In this document: piece by piece, positions 35,530 to 45,091 of the stretch | Position numbering within the stretch: position 1 is the first letter of the stretch | Layout of the letters: every line of letters starts with the position of its first letter | Origin: Cyclobacterium lianum | GTDB taxonomy: Bacteria > Bacteroidota > Bacteroidia > Cytophagales > Cyclobacteriaceae | Reading direction: 5' to 3' | Assembly: GCF_900143075.1 (NCBI RefSeq) | Contig: NZ_FRCY01000005.1 | Span: 248,001-312,000, forward strand | DNA length: 64,000 nucleotides | The notes under the pieces: generated by a model | Told to the model about the DNA's origin: nothing | Seen by the model: the letters and a program-made list of their open reading frames with translations, nothing else | Databases searched by the model: none | Translations under genes and position numbers: made by a program

Positions 35530-36777
35530 TTAATTCTCTAGTACGCTAAACCAGGTTTTAGCACAAAAATCAGGGAAAAAATAGTCTCTAATTTTTTCTT
35601 TATTCGCTAGTGCGGAATTTTGGTCGGGATTTTTTGATATAGCCAATTCAAAGATTTGAGGAAGTTCTGAAAAATCATTTATGGAATAGTACGACAAACC
35701 AGCATCTTCAAATGGACTATAGGGCAACCATTTACCCGTTATTACTTCACTCCCTGCATACATGGCCTCTGTTAGAGAACCACTTAATGCATCCGAAACT
35801 GGTAAATGAATGTAAACTTTAGTACAAAGCTTTAACAAAGCAAGCTCCTCCCAACTTAAAAAGGTATCAAGTATTTTTCCAGAAAAATCGCTTCGACTCA
35901 ACTCCTGCAGACATTCCTTTTCATAAAGATTATCTTTTGCATTTTTATAAGAAAAAGGTAATATGAAGTAGCATTTTTCTTTAATTTCCAGAGGTATATT
36001 CGATAGTTGTTTTAAAATTTGAATATGATTGTTTTCTCGGAATCCATTATGACCTATTACAATAAGATTTTTGGTTAACGGAAAATTAAATTCTTGCAAA
36101 AACCGAATTCTTATTAGATCAATCTTTGGAGAATATTCATCTAAAATCCTATATAATTTTTCTTCAGGAGGAAATTTAGTAAGAAATATTTTATCTCTTA
36201 AATCTCGTCCAAATTTGGTTAAAATCTGATCCTTAAGCTCTAAACTATGCGTAGTTATTTTATATGCATCCCTAAGCACCTTTTTTTGTATGTAATAATT
36301 AAAAACACCATTAACCCGCATTAAATCTGATCCCCAAAAGGAAACGACATATTTTTGATTCCGACCTATATGCCAAAATAAAGCTAGCTTTTCTTTTGTT
36401 GGAAAATGAAAATGAATAATATCGTAATTGTTCTTAAGTATTTTCTTAGACATTGTCGCATAAACAACAAATTCTTTAAAAAAGGAATATAGATAATTTG
36501 CACTTGCCCCGAATCTTATAAATCTAAATAGATGCAAATATAACTTGAAATTAAAAATATTTATTAAGTCTTTAATTTCAATCGATTTTCGAATTTTAAA
36601 TTGGTTGGTAAAACACTCAGCATATTTGCCTTTTTCCAAATTTGAAAATAATCTCAAACCTAATATATCAATATCAAATTTTTTCGGGTATTTTTTATGT
36701 ATACTCAAATACAGTTGTCCAATAAAATTACTTTTACCGATACCTGCAACAAGGATGTATTTTGGTTTTTGATTCAT
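35530..36777 (-). CDS. GT4-like glycosyltransferase
   Basis: A 415-residue protein from the ATG at 36777, whose A overlaps the stop of the upstream gene (TAATG); a longer start at 36810 lies inside that gene. It resembles GT-B enzymes: YILVAGIGKSNFIGQLYLSI at the start, YDIIHFHFPTKEKLALFWHI, KNLIVIGHNGFRENNHIQIL in the linker of the second half, and SGSLTEAMYAGSEVITGKWL, a degenerate form of the E-x7-E donor motif. The retained pattern is weak, so the sugar and even the exact family are open. Low GC as in wzx. Confidence 0.7.
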   Translation of the reverse strand: MNQKPKYILVAGIGKSNFIGQLYLSIHKKYPKKFDIDILGLRLFSNLEKGKYAECFTNQFKIRKSIEIKDLINIFNFKLYLHLFRFIRFGASANYLYSFFKEFVVYATMSKKILKNNYDIIHFHFPTKEKLALFWHIGRNQKYVVSFWGSDLMRVNGVFNYYIQKKVLRDAYKITTHSLELKDQILTKFGRDLRDKIFLTKFPPEEKLYRILDEYSPKIDLIRIRFLQEFNFPLTKNLIVIGHNGFRENNHIQILKQLSNIPLEIKEKCYFILPFSYKNAKDNLYEKECLQELSRSDFSGKILDTFLSWEELALLKLCTKVYIHLPVSDALSGSLTEAMYAGSEVITGKWLPYSPFEDAGLSYYSINDFSELPQIFELAISKNPDQNSALANKEKIRDYFFPDFCAKTWFSVLEN

Positions 36778-37823
36778 TACACCATGGAAATTTTCAGATA
36801 CTCCTCCCATTCTCCAATGTCTTTCCAGGATTTTTCACTAACAGGAAATACACCAACATTACCACCTTTTTTATGAATTTTGTTTATTAATTGGGTAATA
36901 TGAAGAAATTCATTTTCAGGTATTTCGCTTAAAAGGTCCGGCTCCAAAATGTACATCCCGCTATTAATTTTGAAAGTTAACTCTGGCTTCTCCAATAAAC
37001 TAACCAATTGCCCATTGTGAGTTGTTTCAATTGTACCATAGGGAATGGAATAATGTTTAAGAGCAGCAATGATGGTAATGTCATTATTATTTGTTCTATG
37101 GTATTCAAGTATTTCGGAATAATCTTGCTCTATTAAAATATCACAATTACTAACGAAAAAAGTCTCATTGATCACTCCCTTCAATAAAGACAAACTCCCC
37201 GCAGTACCCATTGGTTTATCCTCTTTGAAATAATCTATGGAATAAGGGAGGTTTTTACTTTTTAGGTAGAAATCAATCAAATCAGCCTTATAGTTAACAG
37301 ATATATGGAAACTATTACATCCATGCTTTGAAAATCTATCAAAAATATGCTCAAGCATGGTCTTTTCACCTATAGGGATCAGGGGCTTGGGTATCACGTT
37401 GGTAATCGGTTTAAGCCGTGTACCAAAACCGCCTGCCATGATTACAACTGGTAGATCGAACTGATTTTTAGGTTGAAGTTCCTGCTCTTTGAAAATATCT
37501 TCCCAAAAATAAACTTGTAATATTTCCTTATTTTCGTCAATTACAGGACAAAGTTCCATCCTGAAATCAAGCATCATTTGTTTGATTGACTCAAAACTAT
37601 CGCCTGGACTGGCTACCCTAATTTTTTTCCTTAGTATGTTTCCAATGGGAGTATCCAGAGGTTGGTCTTGTATAATTGCTCGTTGGATGTCACCCGCACT
37701 TACTAGTCCATCAAACTGCTCATTATTCAAAACAACCAGTAACTTTTTATCTATTGAATCCATTTTTCTTAATGCATCCAAAATAGTTTTTTCTTTAGTG
37801 ATAATTCTACCTTTTAAATCCAT
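36777..37823 (-). CDS. CBS-domain sugar nucleotidyltransferase (PtmE-like)
   Basis: A 348-residue protein with a pair of CBS domains (about 1-115; LLVVLNNEQFDGLVSAGDIQ) joined to an NTP-transferase domain (about 125-348) with VVIMAGGFGTRLKPITNVIP followed by KPLIPIGEKTMLEHI. The active-site aspartate is in FFVSNCDILIEQDYSEIL. This fusion is typical of PtmE-type enzymes, which in Campylobacter make GDP-glucosamine for legionaminate, and is often found beside LegB/LegC/NeuD genes, as here. The base and sugar used are not determined by sequence. Confidence 0.85.
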   Translation of the reverse strand: MDLKGRIITKEKTILDALRKMDSIDKKLLVVLNNEQFDGLVSAGDIQRAIIQDQPLDTPIGNILRKKIRVASPGDSFESIKQMMLDFRMELCPVIDENKEILQVYFWEDIFKEQELQPKNQFDLPVVIMAGGFGTRLKPITNVIPKPLIPIGEKTMLEHIFDRFSKHGCNSFHISVNYKADLIDFYLKSKNLPYSIDYFKEDKPMGTAGSLSLLKGVINETFFVSNCDILIEQDYSEILEYHRTNNNDITIIAALKHYSIPYGTIETTHNGQLVSLLEKPELTFKINSGMYILEPDLLSEIPENEFLHITQLINKIHKKGGNVGVFPVSEKSWKDIGEWEEYLKISMV

Positions 37824-37887
37824 AAAATATGTCGCATCTTTAGATAAAAATCATTAACATTAAAAAACATCTGTAAAGATCCTTGGC

Positions 37888-38514
37888 TCATTTTTTCCTT
37901 ACTGGATTTCCAAACCAAATTCCATTTTCCATAACGTTTTTTGTAACTACTGTCCCTGCGCCTATGAGTGCTCCTCCGACAACCGATTTGTTTTCTGTTA
38001 TAACCGAATTTGACCCAATAAGACTTTCGTTACCGATTTTAACGTTGCCACATAAAACTGCCCCTGGTGCAATATGAACGAAATTCGCCAGCTCACATTC
38101 GTGCTCAACAATGCTTCCCGTATTCAGAATTACTCCCTCTCCTATTTTTGATTGGGCATTGATCAATACCGCCTTTCCGACGTAAGTCGAGACACCAATA
38201 GACGCCGTTTTAGAAATATTGGCACTGGGATCCTTTAAAACAAATTGTTTCAAATTCAAACTATTAAAAAAATAAACCAAGACTTTCCGAATCGAATTAT
38301 CTCCCACTGCTGGAAAAACCAATTGGTCACCTACTATATTTCTGACATTTACCTCCTTTTCAAAACCAAAATAGGGCAATTGGTACGGATTTGATGCCGC
38401 TTCTTTTTTATCAAAGTATCCTGCGACTTTGTAACCTGCATCCAATAGGGATTCAATGATGACATATGCATGTCCGGAATAACCGAATAAAAAGACTTTT
38501 TTAGCTTCTGACAC
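37888..38514 (-). CDS. NeuD/PglD-family sugar O/N-acetyltransferase
   Basis: A 208-residue protein with an N-terminal nucleotide-sugar-binding fold (KKVFLFGYSGHAYVIIESLL) and a left-handed beta-helix of hexapeptide repeats from about residue 100. The catalytic histidine lies in TGSIVEHECELANFVHIAPG, the PglD/NeuD signature. After a dehydratase and an aminotransferase, its expected job is to acetylate the new 4-amino group of UDP-4-amino-4,6-dideoxy-GlcNAc, giving UDP-diNAc-bacillosamine. It overlaps the aminotransferase gene by 14 bases. Confidence 0.88.
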   Translation of the reverse strand: MSEAKKVFLFGYSGHAYVIIESLLDAGYKVAGYFDKKEAASNPYQLPYFGFEKEVNVRNIVGDQLVFPAVGDNSIRKVLVYFFNSLNLKQFVLKDPSANISKTASIGVSTYVGKAVLINAQSKIGEGVILNTGSIVEHECELANFVHIAPGAVLCGNVKIGNESLIGSNSVITENKSVVGGALIGAGTVVTKNVMENGIWFGNPVRKK

Positions 38515-39643
38515 TGCTGGGGATATTCACTATTCTTTCCTCTAAAAATTCCGCATTTTTCTGATCATCTTTATAGCAATGCGAATACATGGGCAGGCGA
38601 TACATGAGCTGCCAAATTGGACGGGTCATGATTTTTGCCTCGTTGGTGGCTTTTAAAAACGCATTGCGTTGCGCTGGGCTTTCTAACTCCACACACATTA
38701 GCCAATAGTTGGCTTTTGTGTCCTCCAATTCACTTCTAAATCTGATACCTTCGCCAGCAAAAAAAGTGATATATTCATCCGCCAACTGTCTTTTATTCTG
38801 GAGAAATTTTCCAAGTTGTTCTAACTGTGCACAAACCAGGGCTGCATTCAGGTTAGGCATACGGTAATTATACCCAACATGATCGTGGACGTATTCATAC
38901 GGGTGGGGCACTTTAGCTGTCGTAGTAAGATGCTTTCCAAATGCGCCCAACTTCTCATTTTGAGTTACAATCATTCCACCCCCACCACTAGTGACGATTT
39001 TGTTCCCATTGAAAGAAAAAACGCCCAGATTCCCTAAGGAGCCTGTATGCCTTCCTTTGTATAAACTTCCCAGAGATTCCGCAGCATCCTCCACAATCGG
39101 GATTCTCCACTCTTGGCAGACCACCAGGAGCTCGTCCATATGAACGGGGAAACCAAAGGTATGCATGGGAATACACGCACTAATTCTCTTACCGGTTTTC
39201 TTATTGAAAGTACCATCTGCTCTCAATTCTCCATGTACCTCCAAAAATCTAGATACGGCATTTGGAGATAATCCCATTGTGTCGTAATCAACGTCTAAAA
39301 AGACCGGCTCTGCCCCCGCGTAATGGATAGCATTGGCCGTAGCAACAAAAGTAAGGGCCTGCGTCAATACTTCGTCTCCTCTTTCAACACCAACCAGTTT
39401 CAGTGCAATATGCAAGCCCGATGTGCCATTGACTACAGCTATCGCTTTTCCAGTATCCGTTATCTCAGCCATTATCTGTTCTGCCTGATCGACATACTTC
39501 CCTACTGAGGAGACAAAGGTGGAATCCAGCGTATCATTAACATACCTTTGCTCATTACCGTTAAATAGGGGAACATGAAGGGGAACGAAATCGCTGGTTT
39601 CGAATATGCTCCTGATAAAATTTATTACCCGATTATACTCCAT
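38501..39643 (-). CDS. legC: LegC/PglE-like UDP-4-keto-sugar aminotransferase
   Basis: A 380-residue PLP enzyme of the DegT/DnrJ/EryC1/StrS family. The start at 39643 lies 1 base after the upstream stop and gives the usual N-terminus (NRVINFIRSIFETSDFVPLH); a frame start at 39799 lies inside the previous gene. Features: AVVNGTSGLHIALKLVGVER, the aspartate of IPIVEDAAESLGSLYKGRHT, the PLP lysine in FSFNGNKIVTSGGGGMIVT, and the FKL-like VGYNYRMPNLNAALVCAQLE. The LegC branch (with VPLHVPLFNGNE) aminates UDP-4-keto-6-deoxy-GlcNAc. It works between the 4,6-dehydratase and the acetyltransferase. Confidence 0.92.
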   Translation of the reverse strand: MEYNRVINFIRSIFETSDFVPLHVPLFNGNEQRYVNDTLDSTFVSSVGKYVDQAEQIMAEITDTGKAIAVVNGTSGLHIALKLVGVERGDEVLTQALTFVATANAIHYAGAEPVFLDVDYDTMGLSPNAVSRFLEVHGELRADGTFNKKTGKRISACIPMHTFGFPVHMDELLVVCQEWRIPIVEDAAESLGSLYKGRHTGSLGNLGVFSFNGNKIVTSGGGGMIVTQNEKLGAFGKHLTTTAKVPHPYEYVHDHVGYNYRMPNLNAALVCAQLEQLGKFLQNKRQLADEYITFFAGEGIRFRSELEDTKANYWLMCVELESPAQRNAFLKATNEAKIMTRPIWQLMYRLPMYSHCYKDDQKNAEFLEERIVNIPSSVRS

Positions 39644-39644
39644 C

Positions 39645-40832
39645 TCACATTTTTGAATCCAGATATTTACCTGTCTCCTTATGGGCAAACCCAGGTAATA
39701 GTTCCTGAAACAATCTGACCAGATCCCCTTTTTCCCATTTACCAGTTTCAGTGAATTTTTTGATTGATTGCAAAAAATCATCAAGCAATCTATCGTCATA
39801 GGAGAGTTGGCTTTTTATCACTCCCAAATTTTCAAACCGCTGCATATCCAGTATCTCATCATTCATGAAGAACTCTTCAAAATCTTTTTCACCGGTAGTA
39901 TCGCTAATTGAAAAGTAACATGGCCATTTGCCCTTAGCTGGCAAAGAACCGGCCAGGCTTCTGGCCTCTTCTTCACTATTGCACTCATAGACTTCATAAC
40001 CCAACATCGTTAAATACCTTTTTGCAATCTCTGCAAAAGTAATCAAGTGCAGATGTTCACTCAACTTCGGAAAAAAAATGTCCTTATTATCCCCCAGAAG
40101 ACATGACATTAAACATAGCTCCCCAGACTCCTGAGGGGTCACAAAATAACGTTTGATATCTTTAGGTGCTACCAATGGTTGCCTTTTTAATATACGTTGA
40201 TTAAACCCATGCAGTAAGGAACCATCAGAAAACGCTACATTGGCAAATCTTGCAGTTGAAATCGACAAACTCTGGCTTTCTCGCATTAAAAATAACTCCA
40301 TAATCCGCTTGGAAGCTCCCATCATATTAACTGGATTGGCCGCTTTATCTGTTGAAACACAAAAGTATTTTCTCGCATCTATTCTTTTGGCCTGCCTGAT
40401 GGTTTTAATGGTATTTAGAATATTTACTTCTACCATCCTCATCAAGGTAAAAGGATCCTTTTCGCTTCGCACATGTTTGAGGGCAGAAAGATTTAAAACA
40501 TAGTCATAGTTGCCGTCAGACTCGAAAAAAGCGTCATAAATAGGCGAGCCAATATCCAACGCAAAGGTTTTAAATTCCCCATCAATATAACCCAGGGAAC
40601 TCCTGATATCCCTGACAAGTTCCACCAGATTGTTTTCACTGATATCCACAACATGTAATTTTTGGGGCGACCGCTTGAATATTTCTTTGGTTACTGCCTG
40701 GCCAATGGAGCCCGCACCTCCGATTACTAAAAATCTTGCGTTTTCCACTTTTGCTGATAATTGCTCTCCATAAGAATCAATATCCGCTTCAAATAGATTC
40801 TTTTCACGGCCGATTAAATTTAGTATATCCAT
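39645..40832 (-). CDS. legB: UDP-GlcNAc 4,6-dehydratase (LegB/PglF-like, soluble form)
   Basis: A 395-residue extended SDR protein; the ATG at 40832 (LNLIGREKNLFEADI) fits the family start better than one 36 bases upstream. It has the NAD site RFLVIGGAGSIGQAVTKEIF, LSALKHVRSEKDPFTLMRMV, and FCVSTDKAANPVNMMGASKR, in which Met replaces the SDR tyrosine, as in PglF/CapD-type dehydratases. It lacks the transmembrane half of PglF, so it is the short soluble version used by LegB. It makes UDP-4-keto-6-deoxy-GlcNAc for the aminotransferase encoded next. Confidence 0.9.
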   Translation of the reverse strand: MDILNLIGREKNLFEADIDSYGEQLSAKVENARFLVIGGAGSIGQAVTKEIFKRSPQKLHVVDISENNLVELVRDIRSSLGYIDGEFKTFALDIGSPIYDAFFESDGNYDYVLNLSALKHVRSEKDPFTLMRMVEVNILNTIKTIRQAKRIDARKYFCVSTDKAANPVNMMGASKRIMELFLMRESQSLSISTARFANVAFSDGSLLHGFNQRILKRQPLVAPKDIKRYFVTPQESGELCLMSCLLGDNKDIFFPKLSEHLHLITFAEIAKRYLTMLGYEVYECNSEEEARSLAGSLPAKGKWPCYFSISDTTGEKDFEEFFMNDEILDMQRFENLGVIKSQLSYDDRLLDDFLQSIKKFTETGKWEKGDLVRLFQELLPGFAHKETGKYLDSKM

Positions 40833-40952
40833 CTGATAAAAATTATTGTTGCATAAAATGTCTTCCAAACCATGCTGTTCTCATTTCTTTAACGGGGTTT
40901 CACGGAAAATAGGATCCGGCTGGAAATACATGCTTTTTAAAAACAGTTCTTT

Positions 40953-43586
40953 CTATCTTCTTACCCTGTCTATCAAGATGACCAAAGTGGCTAAGCTTGA
41001 GGCCATACCAATCCATGCCTGTACAGACATGGGTTCTCGTTCAGGCTTTCTGGGGACAATTATTTCTGCACCAGGCTCCAACTTAGGAAAAAAACTAAAA
41101 AACAAAAGACTGTTGGTCCTTTTAACATCTCCATTGGCATATACCACATAAGACCGGGATTTCCGGGCCCTTTCAGTAAAGCCTCCAGCTCTTGAAATAT
41201 AATTCCGGAAACTTCTAGCTTCATCATATCTGGCCGTAGTGGGATACAAGACCTCTCCGCGCATTCTTACAGTCTGCAGCTCCTTAGGAATACTGATAAT
41301 ATCTCCTTCCTGTAAGATAATATCATATTTTGAGCCCGGTTTTTGAAGAATTTTATCCAATTCAATTCCTATCAATTCTTTATCTCGGGTAGCAATCTCC
41401 ATGACAGAGCTGTCCGCTCCTTCGAGAAATTGATACCTGTCCTCCGAAAAACTTTCCATTTCCTGGCCTGCTGTACCGGTTTCGTTTTTCATCCTTTCTT
41501 CTTTAAGCAGGGCTACCCGGGCCTCCAGCCGTTTTATTAACTCTTTTTCAGACTCGGTATTTTCTACGTTGTCTTCCCGTTCCATATTTTTGAGTAAAGA
41601 TTCGAGTTGGTCCAACTTCAATTCTTCTTCTTCTTTGGTCTCAAAAAACTCAGTTCTTCGGATTAATGTGGCCCCTTTGGGATAAGCAAACTGATTTAAT
41701 CCGCCTGCCCGATTTAATACATCGGATATCCGCTCATCCCGCTTTTCAAGAGCATATTCTCCGGGATAAAAAACTTCCCCTTCTACTTCGACTACTTTTT
41801 CTCGCTGAAAACCGGGACTCTGCCGAACAAAGACGTGGTCGAAGGGTTGCAGGTTGATATTTTTTTCCTCTTCGCTAATTTTTAAATCGGGATCGATAGA
41901 AATGTTTATTATTTGTGCAATGTCCCCTTCGACATTACCCTTCACCCTTCTGGCTATTTCTATATTTGCGCTTGTGGCCGATTCCTTGAAACCTTTGGCC
42001 TTGGCTATCAGATCTCCGACAGTCATTTTTTCTGCATACTGATAAACACCGGTTCTGTTAATTTCACCTGAAATTTGAACGTAATACTCTTCCTTGAGAT
42101 CATAAATACTCGGCACATGCAAGATGTCTTCTCGTTTTAAAGGAATATCTGCCTCCTCCCCAGCCAGTATAGCTCTTAAATTTATCGTAATGATTCCCAT
42201 TGTAAAATCAGGATTGGTCCTGTACAGGGAAACCCGCTCAGTAAATGCATCACCCCTAAGCCCTCCTGCCATTCTCAACAATTCCTCTAAGCTCATCCCT
42301 TCCTCTATGGCAAACTCGCCGGGGCGAAACACAGCTCCCGAAACCTGAGCCCTGTTTTCGTACCGTTCCAGAATGGAATCTACTATGAAAAAATCTCCAT
42401 CCTTTATGGCAAATGTGTCAAAATCTCTGCTGAACACATTATCTACCCGCATTTCCTGTTCAGTGGTGCGTCTTACGGTCAATAGCTCTCTATATGCGTT
42501 ACTGTTAAATCCCCCGGCAAATGAAATCAGATCCTCAACACTCTCTCCTGGTTTGATTTCAAAAATTCCAGGTCTTCTTACCGGACCTTCAAGCTCAACC
42601 CTGGTCCTTGCCGGTGGTACAATTACTACATCGTTGTCCTGCAAAATAATATTTCCATCTTGCGATCCCTCGACCAAAAAGGCATAAATATCGACTTCCC
42701 CCACCAAACTGTTGTCCCTGTATACCTGAATGTTTCTAAATGACCCGTTTTCATTTGGACCACCTGCCTGGTACAATGCATTGAAAACATTGGCAAAAGA
42801 AGGCATGGTATAGCTGCCAGGAATTCTCAATTCCCCCGCCATGGTCACTTGAATGCTGCGAATATTGCCCACCCGGATTTGCAGAAAAGTATTGGGATTA
42901 GGCCCACCCAAACCAGAATAAATCTGTTGCAGAGAATTCTTCAACCGTGACCTTACTGCTTGTATCGTTGCCCCCCCTACATTGATCGGACCGATATTTG
43001 GAATAAAAACCGTTCCTTCCGGAGATACTGTGAGGTCCAGAGATTGCTGGGATGCTCCGAAAACGTCTACTAATAACTGATCTCCTGTGCCCAAAATATA
43101 ATTGTCAGGCGTCGGGAGATTTAAGTTTGGATTAAAATTAAGTTCCTTGTTATGAAACAAAGTAAAACCAAAAATCTTTTTCTGTTTTGGACTCAGGTCG
43201 TAGTATGGATCTGCCTGCCTTAAAGAATCAAAAACGTCGTTTTGATTAACCCCATTTTCGATAACTTGTCTTTGGGTTTGTCCTTGATTTTTGCGGGCTT
43301 TTATTCCTTCAGCATTTCCTGATCTGAGCATCTGAATACGCTGTGTAAGTTTCCTGATTTCAGCGGGCGGCATTCCTCTTTCTCTGGCCATCGCCTCAAG
43401 TTGCATCTCACTCATCCCAGATGATTCTGCCCTTCGGATCAATTGTTCTATCTGAGCATCTGAAAGTTCATCCACCTTGACGTTTTGAATGTCCTGCAGC
43501 GATTGACCATATGACAACCCTGCCACATTCATCAGGAATGCTAAAATGAATATGCGTAATTTTTGAAATGAAATTGAAATCAGCAT
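40953..43586 (-). CDS. Multi-SLBB polysaccharide export outer-membrane protein
   Basis: An 877-residue protein from the ATG at 43586 (signal peptide KLRIFILAFLMNVAGLSYGQ). After a helical N-terminal region comes a Poly_export domain (about 160-240; YILGTGDQLLVDVFGASQQ) and then six SLBB-like repeats, each opening with a V-x-x-x-G-x-v-x-x-P/T-G pattern: VTMAGELRIPGSY, VELEGPVRRPGIF, AQVSGAVFRPGEF, VQISGEINRTGVY, VEVEGEVFYPGEY and VRMRGEVLYPTTA. A charged coiled-coil stretch lies between repeats 5 and 6, and a single C-terminal helix ends in DRVRR. Wza has far fewer SLBB units, so this is the large Bacteroidota form forming the periplasmic channel. First gene of the repeat-unit operon. Confidence 0.9.
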   Translation of the reverse strand: MLISISFQKLRIFILAFLMNVAGLSYGQSLQDIQNVKVDELSDAQIEQLIRRAESSGMSEMQLEAMARERGMPPAEIRKLTQRIQMLRSGNAEGIKARKNQGQTQRQVIENGVNQNDVFDSLRQADPYYDLSPKQKKIFGFTLFHNKELNFNPNLNLPTPDNYILGTGDQLLVDVFGASQQSLDLTVSPEGTVFIPNIGPINVGGATIQAVRSRLKNSLQQIYSGLGGPNPNTFLQIRVGNIRSIQVTMAGELRIPGSYTMPSFANVFNALYQAGGPNENGSFRNIQVYRDNSLVGEVDIYAFLVEGSQDGNIILQDNDVVIVPPARTRVELEGPVRRPGIFEIKPGESVEDLISFAGGFNSNAYRELLTVRRTTEQEMRVDNVFSRDFDTFAIKDGDFFIVDSILERYENRAQVSGAVFRPGEFAIEEGMSLEELLRMAGGLRGDAFTERVSLYRTNPDFTMGIITINLRAILAGEEADIPLKREDILHVPSIYDLKEEYYVQISGEINRTGVYQYAEKMTVGDLIAKAKGFKESATSANIEIARRVKGNVEGDIAQIINISIDPDLKISEEEKNINLQPFDHVFVRQSPGFQREKVVEVEGEVFYPGEYALEKRDERISDVLNRAGGLNQFAYPKGATLIRRTEFFETKEEEELKLDQLESLLKNMEREDNVENTESEKELIKRLEARVALLKEERMKNETGTAGQEMESFSEDRYQFLEGADSSVMEIATRDKELIGIELDKILQKPGSKYDIILQEGDIISIPKELQTVRMRGEVLYPTTARYDEARSFRNYISRAGGFTERARKSRSYVVYANGDVKRTNSLLFFSFFPKLEPGAEIIVPRKPEREPMSVQAWIGMASSLATLVILIDRVRR

Positions 43587-43708
43587 TTGTGTACCAGTTG
43601 ACATTAACGAGGATGCAATTCGATAGTTATTTAAACAAAAATTAAAGCTTCGCCTCCTCAGTTACATATTGCAAAAGAGCTTCAGCGCATAACATCACCG
43701 TAGTGAGT

Positions 43709-43735
43709 AAAAAAAAGGATATTCATTGAATATCC
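43709..43735 (-). terminator. Terminator-like hairpin in the leader of the SLBB operon
   Basis: On the minus strand GGATATTC-3-GAATATCC (43735-43717) is followed directly by T8 (43716-43709). It lies 123 bases before the SLBB start codon, beyond the gmd terminator, so it would act inside the operon's own leader if transcription starts at or above the 43746 box. The stem is only 8 bp and AT-rich. Confidence 0.5.
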
Positions 43736-43738
43736 GCA

Positions 43739-43746
43739 CAAAAGTA
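43739..43746 (-). promoter_or_regulatory. Candidate -7 element of the exopolysaccharide operon
   Basis: TACTTTTG on the minus strand matches TAnnTTTG. A proper -33 TTG was not found. If it is used, the transcript would begin right at the leader hairpin. Confidence 0.35.
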
Positions 43747-43854
43747 AGCAATACGACCGGAATAACATAAGATGATTTTTTTGTATCTTCCCAAGTGTAC
43801 AAGAAAAACAAAATTAAATTAGGTGTAACAGTCCATCTCTAATTTAAACCAAAA

Positions 43855-43892
43855 AAGTTATGCAAAAAACACGACTATTTTTCGCATAACTT
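43855..43892 (-). terminator. Intrinsic terminator of the manC-fcl-gmd operon
   Basis: On the minus strand AAGTTATGC (43892-reading) pairs perfectly with GCATAACTT over 9 bp, with further A5/T5 pairing inside, and is followed by a T-run (43856-43851). It begins 28 bases after the gmd stop. Confidence 0.7.
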
Positions 43893-43920
43893 AAACTTTT
43901 TCTAAAATGGTAAAAAAAGA

Positions 43921-45060
43921 CTACTCCGCCTGATTCAGCACCTTATGCCCGCCTTTCATCAAATGAATATCGCGCTTGAATAAGCCCACATCGGAGAGCA
44001 CCATGTCCTCTACCAACATTTTAAGGTCATATTTTGGTTTCCATCCCAATTTGGTCATGGCTTTGGTCGGATCTCCGATCAGCAGGTCTACCTCTGTAGG
44101 CCGGAAATAGGCCGGGTCAATCTTTACCAGCACATCTCCCTTTTTTACTTTAAAATGGGAAGTACCAAGGATATCAAACGCTTTTTCCCTGTCAATATCT
44201 TCAAGGACACCTTTTTCATTCAAGCCTTCTCCTTCAAACTTCAATTTAAATCCTACTTCATCAAAAGCCATTTTTATGAAATCGCGGACCTTTGTGGTGA
44301 CGCCGGTGGCGATGACGTAATCCTCCGGAACTTCCTGCTGCAATATCCTCCACATGGCATCCACATAATCTTTGGCGTGGCCCCAATCCCTTTTGGCATC
44401 GAGATTTCCCATGTACAGATCCTGCTGCAGCCCCAGCGCGATCTTGGCAACGGCTCTGGTGATCTTTCTGGTCACAAAAGTCTCTCCACGCAGTGGTGAT
44501 TCATGATTGAACAAAATACCATTACAGGCATACATCCCATATGCCTCCCGGTAATTTACTGTGATCCAGTACCCATACAATTTGGCCACTGCATAGGGAG
44601 ACCGGGGATAAAAAGGAGTGGTTTCGGACTGAGGAACCGCCTGCACCAGACCATATAGCTCTGATGTTGAAGCCTGGTAAATCCTGGTTTTCTTCTCCAT
44701 GCCCAGCAACCTCACGGCCTCCAGAATCCTGAGCGTTCCGATACCATCGGCATTGGCAGTGTATTCAGGAGTATCGAAGCTTACCTTGACGTGACTCATG
44801 GCTGCCAGATTGTAAATCTCGTCAGGTTTGGTTTCCTGAATGATACGGGTTAGGTTCATTGAATCTGTCAGATCTCCATAATGCAAAAACAAACGCTTGT
44901 TATCATCATGGGGATCCTGATACAGGTGGTCGATCCTGTCTGTGTTAAAAAGCGAAGCCCTTCGTTTAATACCATGTACGATATATCCTTTGGATAATAA
45001 TAGCTCTGCCAGATAGGCCCCATCCTGTCCCGTAATCCCTGTAATTAATGCCGTTTTCAT
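43921..45060 (-). CDS. gmd: GDP-mannose 4,6-dehydratase
   Basis: A 379-residue SDR enzyme converting GDP-mannose to GDP-4-keto-6-deoxymannose. Clear signatures: [60 protein letters not shown], the active site [12 protein letters not shown] with [10 protein letters not shown], and [20 protein letters not shown]. Length is usual. It is the last gene of manC-fcl-gmd, the three enzymes for GDP-L-fucose from mannose-1-phosphate, and ends before a terminator. Confidence 0.97.
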   Translation of the reverse strand: MKTALITGITGQDGAYLAELLLSKGYIVHGIKRRASLFNTDRIDHLYQDPHDDNKRLFLHYGDLTDSMNLTRIIQETKPDEIYNLAAMSHVKVSFDTPEYTANADGIGTLRILEAVRLLGMEKKTRIYQASTSELYGLVQAVPQSETTPFYPRSPYAVAKLYGYWITVNYREAYGMYACNGILFNHESPLRGETFVTRKITRAVAKIALGLQQDLYMGNLDAKRDWGHAKDYVDAMWRILQQEVPEDYVIATGVTTKVRDFIKMAFDEVGFKLKFEGEGLNEKGVLEDIDREKAFDILGTSHFKVKKGDVLVKIDPAYFRPTEVDLLIGDPTKAMTKLGWKPKYDLKMLVEDMVLSDVGLFKRDIHLMKGGHKVLNQAE

Positions 45061-45091
45061 AAATCGTTAATTTAATAGCGAATAAAAATAA

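Larger units (their letters stand above)
43587..43920. other. 334-bp leader between gmd and the SLBB gene
   Basis: Contains the gmd terminator (43855-43892), a possible second -7 box TAATTTTG (43816-43809), a TACTTTTG box (43746-43739) and a hairpin with T8 (43735-43709), all read on the minus strand. It is the probable control region of the long exopolysaccharide operon. Confidence 0.6.
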
